Notes: generated by a model not told the origin, from the letters alone. A DNA stretch of 64,000 nt from Maridesulfovibrio salexigens DSM 2638 (GCF_000023445.1 NC_012881.1:563501-627500); one strand, 5' to 3'; shown: positions 35,601 through 43,739, counted from the stretch's first letter. Made by a program: numbers and translations.

Positions 35601-35885
35601 GGCGGAATAGTTATCCGTAATTCGTTGGTGCTTATCGATTTTATCCGCCAGTCCGTTGCTCAGGGTATGGAATTGAAGGATGCAATTATCAAGTCCGGTT
35701 CGGTTCGCCTCAGACCTATTGCCCTGACTGCGGCTACTACCGCGCTAGGGGCATGGCCTATCACCCTTGATCCGATCTTTTCCGGTCTGGCTTGGGCGTT
35801 GATTTTCGGATTGTTTGCGTCAACTATTTTCACGCTGCTGGTCATTCCGGTGGGATATTATGTTTTTGAGAAAGAAAATAAGTAG
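32646..35885 (+). CDS. RND efflux pump permease
   Basis: 1079 residues, full length for the RND family, with an N-terminal membrane helix, two large periplasmic loops and helix blocks near 365-530 and 890-1075. The proton-relay pair is visible as GLVVDDP near residue 430. The substrate cannot be read from sequence. It is translationally coupled to the adaptor gene. A trimeric complex would need an outer-membrane channel encoded elsewhere. Confidence 0.93.
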   Translation: MSAPLNPEQTQGLIASAVRFFLHSKLTVVLVIGALLLGIAAVQLTPREEEPQIVVPMADIMVQVPGAGVEEVEKLITTPLERILWQIDGVEYVYSVSRRDSSMVTVRFYVGEDREESLIKLHNAIAKNTDMAPGIAAGWVIKPVEIDDVPIVALTLYPAEGREDISDYELRRVAEELSSRLAEVEDLSRVSLVSGRSREVRVELQPERMAGFNVSPLEIAAALKGADQSAVAGTVLSGNREIVISANSFLEDAADVRNLVVGVFNSRPVYLRDVAEVFDGPQEVDSYSRIGFSRMYLTSNGQDPEQGSRPAVTIAFSKKKGTNAVKVAEAVLERMEQLKQAILPAGIEVQVTRDYGKTADAKVDELLGSLGFAVVTVVILLALTLGWREAAVVALAVPISFSLALFVNYMLGYTINRVTLFALILSLGLVVDDPITNVDNIQRHILMKKKKPSEATLAAVSEVLPPVIMSTLAIIVSFVPLFFITGMMGPYMAPMAANVPLTVTFSTVCALTIVPWLAFRLLKDLQPKAAAAASGPGRVEAMYTRIITPFLESRVRRWLLVGVIVIGLVFSMALAGMRLVPLKMLPFDNKNEFQIVIDMDEGTPLEQTDRVVREMEQVLKTVPEVTSFITYAGEPSPMDFNGLVRHYYWREGGHMADIRVNLADKSLREEQSHAIVLRLRNELEQVAAHNNANIKIVESPPGPPVISTITTEVYGAEDRPYSALIEGAQQILATMKQEPGVVDIDTSTEADQAMIDFVLDKEKAALHGVSARDVVSTLQMALSGMVPANIHEQGERNPLPVRLILPLLRRADVSSLEQLKVRTSEGKSVPLAELGSLVEISREQPVYHKNLKRVVYVFAEMAGRAPGEAIIDMQGKLAKDPLPPFIWADWAGEGEWQITLDVFRDLGLAFGAALLGIYILLIVETGSFTMPLLIMCAIPLTLLGIMPGFWLLNLISAGTVQGAVGEAFADPVFFTATGMIGMIALGGIVIRNSLVLIDFIRQSVAQGMELKDAIIKSGSVRLRPIALTAATTALGAWPITLDPIFSGLAWALIFGLFASTIFTLLVIPVGYYVFEKENK

Positions 35886-35913
35886 GATTGACTTACATCA
35901 TATAAATCCTACT
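35881..35913 (+). terminator. Weak terminator-like hairpin at the RND stop codon
   Basis: AGTAGGATT and AATCCTACT pair around a 15-base loop; the stop codon is in the left arm. Only CTCTTT follows, so termination would be weak. Confidence 0.4.
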
Positions 35914-35992
35914 CTCTTTGTGTGAAATATAAGCCGTAGCGGTTGAGAAATTCAACCTGAATCCCAAACCCGACCTTTACATGGAGGTTGAT

Positions 35993-36355
35993 ATGGCTAA
36001 CTTGGAACTCAAGAATCTTAAGGACGTAACTATAAAGAATATTGACCATAATAAGGTACTGAACCTGACCGATCTGGTTGTTTATCAGGAAGGGCAGGTG
36101 GTCAGCAGAACCCTTTCACAGGTCAAGCAGATTTCCCTGACTTTGTTTGCTTTTGATGCCGGGGAAGGAATCAGCACTCACAGCGCACCGGGTGATGCCA
36201 TGGTGCAGGTGCTGGACGGAGTTGCCGAAGTCACCATCGGCGATGAAGTATTTAATGTGGCAGCAGGAGAATCTATTGTCATGCCTGCCAATATCCCACA
36301 CGGCCTTGAGGCCCGGGAGCGGTTCAAGATGCTGCTGACTTTGATTAAGCAGTAG
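35993..36355 (+). CDS. Small cupin-domain protein
   Basis: About 120 residues forming one cupin barrel: the GEGISTHSAPGDAMVQVLDG block and PANIPHGLEA match the two cupin motifs. Histidines in both could bind a metal, though the first motif has a single clear histidine. Such proteins are often small-molecule sensors or isomerases; no substrate can be assigned. The ATG at 35993 has GGAGG just upstream, which is itself preceded by an in-frame ATG at 35981 that lacks a ribosome site, so the later start is chosen. Monocistronic, with a terminator. Confidence 0.85.
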   Translation: MANLELKNLKDVTIKNIDHNKVLNLTDLVVYQEGQVVSRTLSQVKQISLTLFAFDAGEGISTHSAPGDAMVQVLDGVAEVTIGDEVFNVAAGESIVMPANIPHGLEARERFKMLLTLIKQ

Positions 36356-36372
36356 ATTTTATGAATAAAGTT

Positions 36373-36399
36373 AAAAGCCCGGTTATCCGGGCTTTTTTT
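36373..36399. terminator. Bidirectional intrinsic terminator
   Basis: AAAAGCCCGG, a 4-base loop, CCGGGCTTTT and further T. It ends the cupin gene on the plus strand; on the minus strand the stop codon of the kinase gene touches it and a T-rich end follows. Confidence 0.85.
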
Positions 36400-37798
36400 A
36401 TTGTATATTGCAGCAATCGCAACTGCCTTCCGGCAGGGTGATAATGAACTTTGTTCCCTTGTCTAAGGTGCTTTGTACTTCCATTCTTCCTTTGTGCTGC
36501 TCTGTAATGATAAAATAAGATATTGATAATCCCAGCCCTGTCCCCTTTCCTACATCTTTGGATGTGTAGAAAGGTTCGAAAACTTTTTTCAGCCTGTCTT
36601 GCGGAATTCCCGGTCCGTTGTCCTCTACCTCGATGAAAACCAGATGCTTGCCGTTTTTGACCCGTAGCTGCAGTTGCGGGAAATCTTCGGCATGGTATTC
36701 CTTCTCTGTCATGGCTTCACATGCATTTTTTATCAGATTCATTAATACCTGCTGTATTTCACTTCGGATGCAGCATACGGATAACGGTTGTTCAGGATAG
36801 TCTTTTGAGATTTTTATCTGGTTGAATTTGGTATTGCTGCTGAAACTGAAATCAGACCTGATCAGGTCAATGCTCTCATCTATTAATGCCGTGGTCTGGC
36901 AGGTATGCATTTTCTTTGAACCGCCACGGCTGAAATTAAGCATACTTGAAACTATTTGAGAAGCGCGTTTACCGGCATCAGAGATGGTGCCTATCATACG
37001 CAATATGTCTCTTTTGCGCATATATTCCCGCATGGACTCCAAGTCAGCATTGCATTCTTTGGCAATATGCAGATTTTTCGGGGTGTCGTTAAAAATACGG
37101 TTGGTTACATTTTGGCATGCACCAAGTATCGCCGAGAGCGGATTATTGATTTCATGGGCTATGCCGGCAGCCATTGCACCCAAAGAACTCATCTTCTCAT
37201 TTTCAACAAGTAGTTCAAGTGTCTGAATTCTATGGGATATATCCCGTGCCACCCCAAGGTAGAAGATTTGCCCATTATCTTCAAAAACACAAGCGACCAC
37301 TTCAACCGGAAAGCACGTTCCGTCCTTGCGCTTGTGTCTGCTTTCCAATGCAAAGCGTTGATCAAGCGGGCTATTGATAACTGTTTTGCTCCAGTCTTCA
37401 AGGTCAACATTAGGGTCGAGATCTGCCACTGTAAGTTCTTTGAATTCATATCTGCTGTATCCAAGTGTTGTCAGAGCAGATTCATTAACGTCCATTATTC
37501 GGCCGGAGGAGTTTGCCAGATAAATGGGGTCGGCAATATTTTCGAGTAGTCTAATGTAGTCCTGCTGGCTCTTTTGCACGGAACGGTCATATTTGTTTAC
37601 CAGAAGGTATATTATTGCAGCACTGATCAAGACATAGAACCATCCCTTGAAAGTCTGCATTTTATTGATCAGGTCTGTGTCGCGAACGAGAAGGAGCAGC
37701 AGCTTATCTGAGAATAAAATCCAGAAAAACCCGAATAGCGCATATACAGTTGCGATAAGCAGGGCAATGTGTGGATGTTTATCTCTACGTTTTGGCAT
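36398..37798 (-). CDS. Membrane PAS sensor histidine kinase
   Basis: Two membrane segments near residues 10-30 and 52-68 enclose a short periplasmic loop of about 20 residues. A PAS/PAC domain covers about 78-195, the histidine is H215 in AGIAHEINNPLSA, and the ATPase domain ends with VGKGTGLGLSIS. The type is HisKA with ATPase and no receiver, so a separate response regulator is needed; none is next to it. The short outside loop suggests sensing by the PAS domain or the membrane itself. Confidence 0.9.
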   Translation of the reverse strand: MPKRRDKHPHIALLIATVYALFGFFWILFSDKLLLLLVRDTDLINKMQTFKGWFYVLISAAIIYLLVNKYDRSVQKSQQDYIRLLENIADPIYLANSSGRIMDVNESALTTLGYSRYEFKELTVADLDPNVDLEDWSKTVINSPLDQRFALESRHKRKDGTCFPVEVVACVFEDNGQIFYLGVARDISHRIQTLELLVENEKMSSLGAMAAGIAHEINNPLSAILGACQNVTNRIFNDTPKNLHIAKECNADLESMREYMRKRDILRMIGTISDAGKRASQIVSSMLNFSRGGSKKMHTCQTTALIDESIDLIRSDFSFSSNTKFNQIKISKDYPEQPLSVCCIRSEIQQVLMNLIKNACEAMTEKEYHAEDFPQLQLRVKNGKHLVFIEVEDNGPGIPQDRLKKVFEPFYTSKDVGKGTGLGLSISYFIITEQHKGRMEVQSTLDKGTKFIITLPEGSCDCCNIQ

Positions 37799-37911
37799 TA
37801 AATTTTATCCGGTATGTTTAAAAATCAGAACATGCACTAATGCAGCTGATCTACCATACCATGCCCTGTCTGATGAGTACAGAATTGAACAGAGTTGTGA
37901 TTCCACATAGG

Positions 37912-37944
37912 CCCCCCTTCCTGAGATAATAACAGGAAGGGGGG
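37912..37944 (-). terminator. 12-bp perfect hairpin after the aldo/keto reductase gene
   Basis: CCCCCCTTCCTG and its complement surround a 9-base loop, starting 6 bases after the stop at 37951. There is no T-tract; it may act as an RNA 3' end stabiliser or a factor-dependent stop. Confidence 0.55.
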
Positions 37945-37950
37945 ACTGTC

Positions 37951-38943
37951 TTATACGTTTACTCCTTTCATGCCTTCATCAGTATAGCGGTTTCCTTGGA
38001 CTGTGCTGGTATTGAGGATTGTTTCAATGGCTGCAAGGTCGTCATTGCTCAGGTTGACTTGTGTGGCCCCGATGTTGGAATCAAGGTTTTTGATCTTAGT
38101 GGTTCCCGGAATAGGAATGATGTTGTCTGCCTGTGCGCAGACCCATGCCAGCGAGAGCTGGGCCAGCGAGCAGCCTTTTTCCTCAGCTATCCGGGCTAGG
38201 GCATCGGCGATGGCTTTGTTGCTATTATATGCTTCACCTTGAAATCGGGGCAGCATGTTCCTGAAATCAGTTTTGTCCTCGGACGGCTTCCAGTTGCTGA
38301 GTAGCCCTCGGCAGATGGGGCTGTATGGAACAAAGCTGATGCCCAGTTCGCGGGTCAGGTCCAGTATTTCTGTTTCAGGGCCGCGGGTAAGCATGGAGTA
38401 TTCTGATTGCAGAGCGGAAATCGGGTGGACCGCATGAGCACGACGAAGGGTTTCTGCGGAAGCTTCAGAGATACCGATGGCCTTGATTTTACCTTCTGCC
38501 ACAAGTCTGGACATTTCTCCGATGGTCTCTTCAATGGGAGTATCTGTGTCCACCCTATGGATATAGTAAAGGTCTATGTAATCCGTTTCCAGACGGCGCA
38601 GGCTTTCGTGGCAGGCTTTGCGCACATATTCAGGCTTGCCGCTGATGGTCCGGGCGTACTCGCCGTTCTCGCGCACAATGCCGAACTTGGTGGCAATCAC
38701 GGCTTCTTCCCGGCGTCCTTGCAGGGCTTTTGCCAACAGTTTTTCATTGTGCCCATCGCCGTACATGTCGGCGGTATCAAAGAAATTTACTCCCTGATCA
38801 AGGGCATGGTTGATTAGTGCGCAGCCCTGCTTTTCAGATGCGGGCTTTCCGTAGAATTCACTCAGTCCCATGCAACCGAGGCCGATAGGTGAAATTTTGA
38901 TGTCACTATTGCCGAGTGTTTTCATGGTCATTTTTACAGACAT
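37951..38943 (-). CDS. Aldo/keto reductase
   Basis: NAD(P)H-dependent carbonyl reductase of the AKR superfamily, 330 residues. The catalytic tetrad is visible: aspartate and tyrosine in FDTADMYGDG, lysine in VIATKFG, histidine in YYIHRVD. The C-terminal cofactor-binding block IPIPGTTKIKNLDSN is present. GGAG precedes the ATG. It is divergent from a LysR regulator gene, the probable controller. Resembles the YajO/Tas-like group used in detoxification; substrate unknown. Confidence 0.92.
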   Translation of the reverse strand: MSVKMTMKTLGNSDIKISPIGLGCMGLSEFYGKPASEKQGCALINHALDQGVNFFDTADMYGDGHNEKLLAKALQGRREEAVIATKFGIVRENGEYARTISGKPEYVRKACHESLRRLETDYIDLYYIHRVDTDTPIEETIGEMSRLVAEGKIKAIGISEASAETLRRAHAVHPISALQSEYSMLTRGPETEILDLTRELGISFVPYSPICRGLLSNWKPSEDKTDFRNMLPRFQGEAYNSNKAIADALARIAEEKGCSLAQLSLAWVCAQADNIIPIPGTTKIKNLDSNIGATQVNLSNDDLAAIETILNTSTVQGNRYTDEGMKGVNV

Positions 38944-39027
38944 AATTATCTCCGGTTATTTGGTGTTGGTGGATGAGTGATAATTATGACTACCTAATAA
39001 ATATGTCGAATATATCTTTAGAGTCAG

Positions 39028-39050
39028 AGTAATATCTGTTAGGTATTACT
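39028..39050 (+). promoter_or_regulatory. Palindrome at the LysR start, possible autoregulatory site
   Basis: AGTAATA, nine bases, TATTACT, ending two bases before the LysR ATG. A further TACCTAA at 38991-38997 is inverted relative to TTAGGTA at 39039-39045, inside the divergent gap with the aldo/keto reductase gene. LysR proteins usually bind such dyads. Confidence 0.45.
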
Positions 39051-39051
39051 A

Positions 39052-39957
39052 ATGGAAACACGACAGCTTAAATATTTTCTGGCGGTGGCAGAAGAACTGC
39101 ATTTCGGACGTGCTGCCAAGCGGCTCTTTATTTCGCAACCCCCCTTAAGTCAGCAGATTAAGAAGTTTGAGGATGAACTCGGGGTTAAACTTTTCCAGCG
39201 CAATAAGCGTTCGGTTGCCTTGACTGCTGCAGGAGTTTCATTGCTTAGAGATGCTCCCGGAATCATGAGGGCCATCGGTCGGGCAAAGTCAAATTTACTT
39301 GATGCTGCAACCGGAGAGGGCGGTCAATTTACTCTGGGGTATATAGGGCCTGCTCTTGAGACTACGCTCACTGAGATTATTCGTGATTTCAAAGGGCAGT
39401 ATCCCTCTGTGCGGCTGGATCTGCGGGAAATGTTTACCACCGATCAGCTCAAGGCCATCAGAAGCGGTGATATTGATGCCGGAATTGTCCGTTTGTTTCG
39501 GCATGATGTTTCAGACCTTGAACGCGAATTGTTCCACCGCGAATCTTATGCGCTGGTAGTGCCGGATGGTCATCCACTCGCTGACAGGGCAGCGGTGGAT
39601 GTTTCGGAATTGGCAGGTGAACAGTTCATTTTTTTTCCGCGTGAAGGACAGCCCAGATTATATGACGAATGGATGAGAGTGTTTTCCGAAGCCGGATTTG
39701 TTCCCGATGTGGTGCAGGAGGCAACCCGCAAGAGTGCGACAGTAGCTCTTGTGGCTGCTAATATGGGAATCGGTATTGTGCCGGAAAGCATGGCCCGCAT
39801 AAAACCGCAAGGTGTTGTATTTAAAAGGTTGAGCGGAGATTTTCCGGTAATTGAGATGTCTTTGATTTACAGAAGCACAAATGGCTTCCCGGCGGTGGAT
39901 AATTTTATAGCCGCGGTCCGGCAGAATTGGGCTGACCGGAAGCAGGATAAAAATTGA
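39052..39957 (+). CDS. LysR-family transcriptional regulator
   Basis: 301 residues. The N-terminal winged helix-turn-helix reads LKYFLAVAEELHFGRAAKRL with SQPPLSQQIKKFEDELG, close to the family consensus. The C-terminal part is a periplasmic-binding-protein-like effector domain. It is divergent from the aldo/keto reductase gene, 108 bp away, and probably controls it and itself. The effector is unknown. Confidence 0.93.
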   Translation: METRQLKYFLAVAEELHFGRAAKRLFISQPPLSQQIKKFEDELGVKLFQRNKRSVALTAAGVSLLRDAPGIMRAIGRAKSNLLDAATGEGGQFTLGYIGPALETTLTEIIRDFKGQYPSVRLDLREMFTTDQLKAIRSGDIDAGIVRLFRHDVSDLERELFHRESYALVVPDGHPLADRAAVDVSELAGEQFIFFPREGQPRLYDEWMRVFSEAGFVPDVVQEATRKSATVALVAANMGIGIVPESMARIKPQGVVFKRLSGDFPVIEMSLIYRSTNGFPAVDNFIAAVRQNWADRKQDKN

Positions 39958-40040
39958 GAGTGATATTTGCCTTCAGGCTTTGCACTGTAATTATGAGAGG
40001 TATAAATTAAGCTCTAACAGTGAAAACATAGGAGGTCATT

Positions 40041-40295
40041 ATGGCTCTTGGAAGAATAGTAATTTTCGCAGCCGGTGCCACGGCCGGAATTTTGGCCGGA
40101 TATGCTTTAAAGTCTGAAAAAGTTCGTCCGGCAGCTGTCTGCACTGTCAAAGCGGGATTGAAGGCTAAGGATTGGACCGTCAAACAGTATGAAGGCATCA
40201 AGGGTGATGTCAAATCGCTGGTTGAGCAGGCCCGGGAAAAAGGGAATGCTCTCGTTGCCAAAGAAGTTGAAGAAACTGCGGAGGAATCGGCATGA
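40041..40295 (+). CDS. Small membrane-anchored protein of unknown function
   Basis: 84 residues. A glycine- and alanine-rich hydrophobic segment covers residues 4-22, followed by a charged, helical tail. A cysteine lies in AAVCTVKAG. It is preceded by GGAGG and its stop overlaps the next small gene (ATGA), so the pair is an operon. The layout resembles small helical-tail membrane proteins such as the YtxH type, but I make no family claim. Confidence 0.7.
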   Translation: MALGRIVIFAAGATAGILAGYALKSEKVRPAAVCTVKAGLKAKDWTVKQYEGIKGDVKSLVEQAREKGNALVAKEVEETAEESA

Positions 40296-40447
40296 GCACT
40301 TTAGCCAGACTTGCTCTTTTCGGTGCGATCGGCACTCTATTATTTTTGCCGCTGGTGGTTAAGCGTAAACATCGCCATCGTCATCGCCACGGCAGCCCTG
40401 TCCTTGTCCGTGCCGGCGGCAGTGGAGGAAAGAAGGGCCGCAAGTAG
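40292..40447 (+). CDS. 51-residue membrane protein with a histidine/arginine tail
   Basis: Starts within the stop region of the preceding gene (ATGA overlap). One hydrophobic segment near residues 5-23 is followed by KRKHRHRHRHG and a glycine- and lysine-rich end. The alternating H/R run could bind metal or nucleic acid; this is inference. An intrinsic terminator lies 29 bases after the stop, supporting a genuine two-gene unit. No family recognised. Confidence 0.65.
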   Translation: MSTLARLALFGAIGTLLFLPLVVKRKHRHRHRHGSPVLVRAGGSGGKKGRK

Positions 40448-40475
40448 CTTTCGGCCTGTGGTATTTATTAACATT

Positions 40476-40509
40476 AAGACCTGCTTTTGGATAAGAGCAG
40501 GTCTTTTTT
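40476..40509 (+). terminator. Intrinsic terminator of the two small membrane protein genes
   Basis: AAGACCTGCT and AGCAGGTCTT around a 10-base loop, then TTTT. Confidence 0.85.
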
Positions 40510-40519
40510 ATTCCCGTGA

Positions 40520-41362
40520 CTAATGCCGATTATTGCGGGGTAGTACCAATCTCTCAACAACCTGCTTTGGATCGGGAAATTTAAACTGGATCATTTCTTC
40601 GGTTGCTTTGGAACCAAGACCGCAATGCGGCGTGCGGTAGTCAATGATCCCTTTGCAACTGGCAGCTTTGACAAGTTCGGGATTGAAGCCGGATCGTTCA
40701 CAGAGCATTCGTCCGAATTCAAGATAGCTGATTTCCTGAGGCCCGGAGCAATGGAAAATGCCATTGCCACCTTTTCCCATTATCTTACAGCAGGCAAAGG
40801 CTGCATCCTCAAAAAGAATCGGGGCGATGCTCAGGTCCTTGAATGGGGTGATTTCCTGTTCGATGGCGAGCTTTTCCAGCCAGCCGGCAATGAGCGGTGT
40901 ATTGCGTTCGATGAGTTTAGTCAGGCGTACTATGGCAGTCTGGTCCGGGTATTGGTGCAGGAACTCTTCAACCTCCATTTTCTGTCGTCCATATTCTGTA
41001 TTGGGACAGGTGGGAGCATCCGGTTCTGGAAATGCTGCCTGTCCGTCAAAGACCGCTGTGCTGGAAGGAAATAGAATTTTAGTTCCGCGATTAAGCAAAA
41101 AACGGCAAAGTTTGATTGTGCGGTTCACGTTTACCAAGCGTGATTCTGGATTTTCAGCACATTCTTTGTAGCCGGAAATTCCGGCAGAAATTACAGCCCA
41201 ATCAGCTTCTGGAAGATTAGTGAACTTATGTTCATTTTTTAGATCAAACGGGATGAGTTGTTGATTCTTGCGCGAGGTCTGAAATATTTCGTGACCGCAT
41301 TTTCCTGCCTGCTGTGCGATTGCTGTGCCCAGCGCACCGTCACCAATTACCAGAATTTTCAT
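40520..41362 (-). CDS. RmlD-like NAD(P)-dependent sugar reductase (extended SDR)
   Basis: 280 residues. The Rossmann motif is GDGALGTAIA, and the catalytic YxxxK is YGRQK. The layout matches dTDP-4-dehydrorhamnose-reductase-like proteins that finish a nucleotide sugar. It is the last gene of the large glycan operon and lies 12 bp after the radical SAM gene. The actual substrate is unknown; no rmlABC genes are in the window, so dTDP-rhamnose is not assumed. Confidence 0.82.
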   Translation of the reverse strand: MKILVIGDGALGTAIAQQAGKCGHEIFQTSRKNQQLIPFDLKNEHKFTNLPEADWAVISAGISGYKECAENPESRLVNVNRTIKLCRFLLNRGTKILFPSSTAVFDGQAAFPEPDAPTCPNTEYGRQKMEVEEFLHQYPDQTAIVRLTKLIERNTPLIAGWLEKLAIEQEITPFKDLSIAPILFEDAAFACCKIMGKGGNGIFHCSGPQEISYLEFGRMLCERSGFNPELVKAASCKGIIDYRTPHCGLGSKATEEMIQFKFPDPKQVVERLVLPRNNRH

Positions 41363-41374
41363 GGCTTATACCGT

Positions 41375-42442
41375 TTAGACAAATGGCAGGTGGTCAGGGT
41401 TTACATTGAGGTACTCATGGATGAGTTTATTGGTCCTGTTAGCCACGCAGTGGTGTTGGCAGTGCCGTATCGGGTTAATCTCATAGAATTTGTCCTGGTT
41501 GCTAAACCAGAAGTCTTTGAAACTTTGGTCTTTAATGGAACCCAAGACTCCGGCATCAAGGTTGTAAGCTTTATCGTGGCAGGTGTAGACCCGTTGGTCA
41601 GCAGCGATAACGGGCTGTATTTGAAGGTTGGGACACCATGTGTATTGTTTGTCGAACTTTTCATCCAGCTCATGGTAGGCGTCAAATACCTCGAAACCAT
41701 CTGATTGCAGTTCCGCTTTAGCTCGCTGGGTTTGTTCTTTTATCCGTCCGAAAACCGGCGCGTGGTAGCGGTTATTCTCATGACCGTCATTACTGACAAC
41801 ACAGCCGGAAAACTTGATACTGTCTACTCCCGCATCTTTAAGCTTTTGGCCCATTTCAAAAACGTGGTCTGCATTGTCGCGGTTGATTACGTAGCTCACT
41901 CCCAGAAAGCATTTTCCGTTCAGCTTTTTGAAATTTTTAATGTTGGTCATGATCTTGGAAAATTCATCCCCCCCCACGGAGCGAAAGCGGGCGTAACTGG
42001 GACCGTCCCAGCCGTCCATGGAAATCCTGATCCATGTACCCAGAGAGGAAAATACTTCAGCTACTTCACCATGCAGTAGAGCGCCGTTGGTCAGAGTGGC
42101 GATGCTGACTCCGCCTTCGGCCAGATTGCGGGCAGTTGTTGCCAGTTGCGGATAACAAAGCGGTTCCCCGCCGCCGCTGAAAGTTACTGCTTTAACACCC
42201 ATTTCAATGCAATCTGACACAATCTCTTCCATCTTTTGCGCAGGGATGCGGTCTGCAATGGACATATCCTGCCCCAATTGCAGATCCTTGTTAAGGTATG
42301 CGCAGTAGGAACAGTTGTGATTGCATGCATTGGTGGGCTTTATTCGAATATGAATAGGAGCTTCGATGGTGTTAGATTCCTGTGGCAGGGAGTCAAGCTT
42401 GTCTTGATAGTGAAAAATTTTCAGGTTGGTATAGAGTTGCAT
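41375..42442 (-). CDS. Radical SAM/SPASM-type protein of the glycan operon
   Basis: The cluster motif CX3CX2C is at C40, C44 and C47 from the chosen start (ACNHNCSYC), followed by FSGGGEP. A short C-terminal cysteine set (TWCPN, YTCHDKAY, RHCQHHC) suggests an auxiliary cluster. The ATG at 42442 has GGGAG five bases upstream; the ATG four codons earlier has none and is rejected. It is in a run with methyltransferase and sugar reductase genes, so it may modify a sugar or a carrier-bound intermediate. Precise reaction unknown. Confidence 0.82.
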   Translation of the reverse strand: MQLYTNLKIFHYQDKLDSLPQESNTIEAPIHIRIKPTNACNHNCSYCAYLNKDLQLGQDMSIADRIPAQKMEEIVSDCIEMGVKAVTFSGGGEPLCYPQLATTARNLAEGGVSIATLTNGALLHGEVAEVFSSLGTWIRISMDGWDGPSYARFRSVGGDEFSKIMTNIKNFKKLNGKCFLGVSYVINRDNADHVFEMGQKLKDAGVDSIKFSGCVVSNDGHENNRYHAPVFGRIKEQTQRAKAELQSDGFEVFDAYHELDEKFDKQYTWCPNLQIQPVIAADQRVYTCHDKAYNLDAGVLGSIKDQSFKDFWFSNQDKFYEINPIRHCQHHCVANRTNKLIHEYLNVNPDHLPFV

Positions 42443-42454
42443 AGTTTCTCCCAT

Positions 42455-43114
42455 TTATTCGAAGTAGATTAATTCGTAGTCGCCGGAGTAATTGAATTCT
42501 TTGAATATCCATCCCCATTCATCTTTACTGAAAAAAGATTCACAGGTCAGGGCCCAGCATTGGAGGTTAAACAATTCCTGTTCATTGCGGTAGCTTTCCA
42601 CACAAAGATATTTATTTCGCCCTACACGCTCTATCTCGCCCAGTGCTTTTTTGAGATTGAAGATGGGCAGGTTGTGCAGGGAATTGATGGAAATGACCAG
42701 ATCGAATTTGTTGTCAGTGTATGGGAAAGGTTCTTCGGCTCGCTGGATAAACAGATTCTCTCTGATTTCCTCTTTTGCTCCTTCGAGTCCGTGACAGGAA
42801 ATATCAAATCCATGCACTTCCATACCCAGCCTGTACAGTTCATAGAGCAGGAAAGCCTTTCCGCAGCCCACATCCAGAATACGCGCTCCTTTTTCAAGGC
42901 CGTAGGTCTCAATTAGAGCTTTGGCTACCGGAGTCCAGTAATCTTCCAGATAACGATAACCGCCGTAACCATAGCGGCGTTCACCATCCCAGTAATCGAA
43001 TTCGTATTCCTTCGCTTTAAGCATGCATTCGACTTTACTGTCGACCATGCGCGGCAGGTATTCGCGATTGCTGGAGGTATGCAGCGGGGTAACCAGATTG
43101 AGCAATTTTCCCAT
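42455..43114 (-). CDS. Class I SAM-dependent methyltransferase
   Basis: 219 residues. Motif I is ILDVGCGKAFLLYEL near residue 101, and the post-motif block is LVISINSLHNL. The N-terminal 90 residues are family-specific. GAGGAT precedes the ATG. It is one of three consecutive methyltransferase-like genes and probably methylates a sugar or a glycolipid. Acceptor unknown. Confidence 0.85.
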   Translation of the reverse strand: MGKLLNLVTPLHTSSNREYLPRMVDSKVECMLKAKEYEFDYWDGERRYGYGGYRYLEDYWTPVAKALIETYGLEKGARILDVGCGKAFLLYELYRLGMEVHGFDISCHGLEGAKEEIRENLFIQRAEEPFPYTDNKFDLVISINSLHNLPIFNLKKALGEIERVGRNKYLCVESYRNEQELFNLQCWALTCESFFSKDEWGWIFKEFNYSGDYELIYFE

Positions 43115-43125
43115 GAAAGATCCTC

Positions 43126-43731
43126 TTAGCAGGCCAGAATGATGGTTGCGTTTGCCGGTGTGATCAGTGGATGTTGCTGACCTTTGCCGAAAGTAAAAAC
43201 GTGGTTGAAATATTTTCCGGCAACTTTCTTTATAAAAGTGAACTCTTTTTCACTTTTTCCCCCGGCTATCAACACACCCCCATCTCGTAGCATATTTGCG
43301 CTGTCTGCGATAAACCTTTCCCATTGCGCTTCGGTCATTTCTCCACCGGCATCAAAGCGGATCAGACCTTCAAATTCGTTAGCAGCAGAACGCAGTATCT
43401 CATCGTGTTTTTCAAATATGATTTTTTCATCCGGCCACGCAGCGCGTATCTCATCCAACGGATCAGAGGAGTCGAGAACAGCCACCACCGGACCTGTTTC
43501 ACAGGCCACGGTCCATCCTCCCATTCCTTCCAGATGGTCATAGACCAGAACCCTTTCTTTTTTACCTACCATTTTTCCAGCAAACTTGAACCAAGAACAT
43601 TGCTCCATCAATCCGAAGGGATCATGGGTAAAAGCTTGGGCCAGTTTCGGAGTCAGCGGACCATGATCATTCCCAAATTCATTGATCATATCGGCCCATA
43701 TTTTTTCTGGATTTTTATTAGAATTTGTCAT
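43126..43731 (-). CDS. Methyltransferase-like protein lacking a clear SAM motif
   Basis: 201 residues. The C-terminal half (RFDAGGEMTEAQWERFIADSANMLRDGGVLIAGG) resembles the end of a class I methyltransferase fold, where a chain follows the pattern LRDGGVLI. The usual glycine-rich motif I is replaced by GMGGWTVACETGP, which is weak. It may be a degenerate enzyme, a divergent family or a non-catalytic partner of its neighbours. Function uncertain. Confidence 0.6.
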   Translation of the reverse strand: MTNSNKNPEKIWADMINEFGNDHGPLTPKLAQAFTHDPFGLMEQCSWFKFAGKMVGKKERVLVYDHLEGMGGWTVACETGPVVAVLDSSDPLDEIRAAWPDEKIIFEKHDEILRSAANEFEGLIRFDAGGEMTEAQWERFIADSANMLRDGGVLIAGGKSEKEFTFIKKVAGKYFNHVFTFGKGQQHPLITPANATIILAC

Positions 43732-43739
43732 GGTTATTT

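Noticed and set aside
40520-41362. dTDP-rhamnose synthesis
   Set aside because: Only an RmlD-like reductase is present; the other three genes of that pathway are not in the window.
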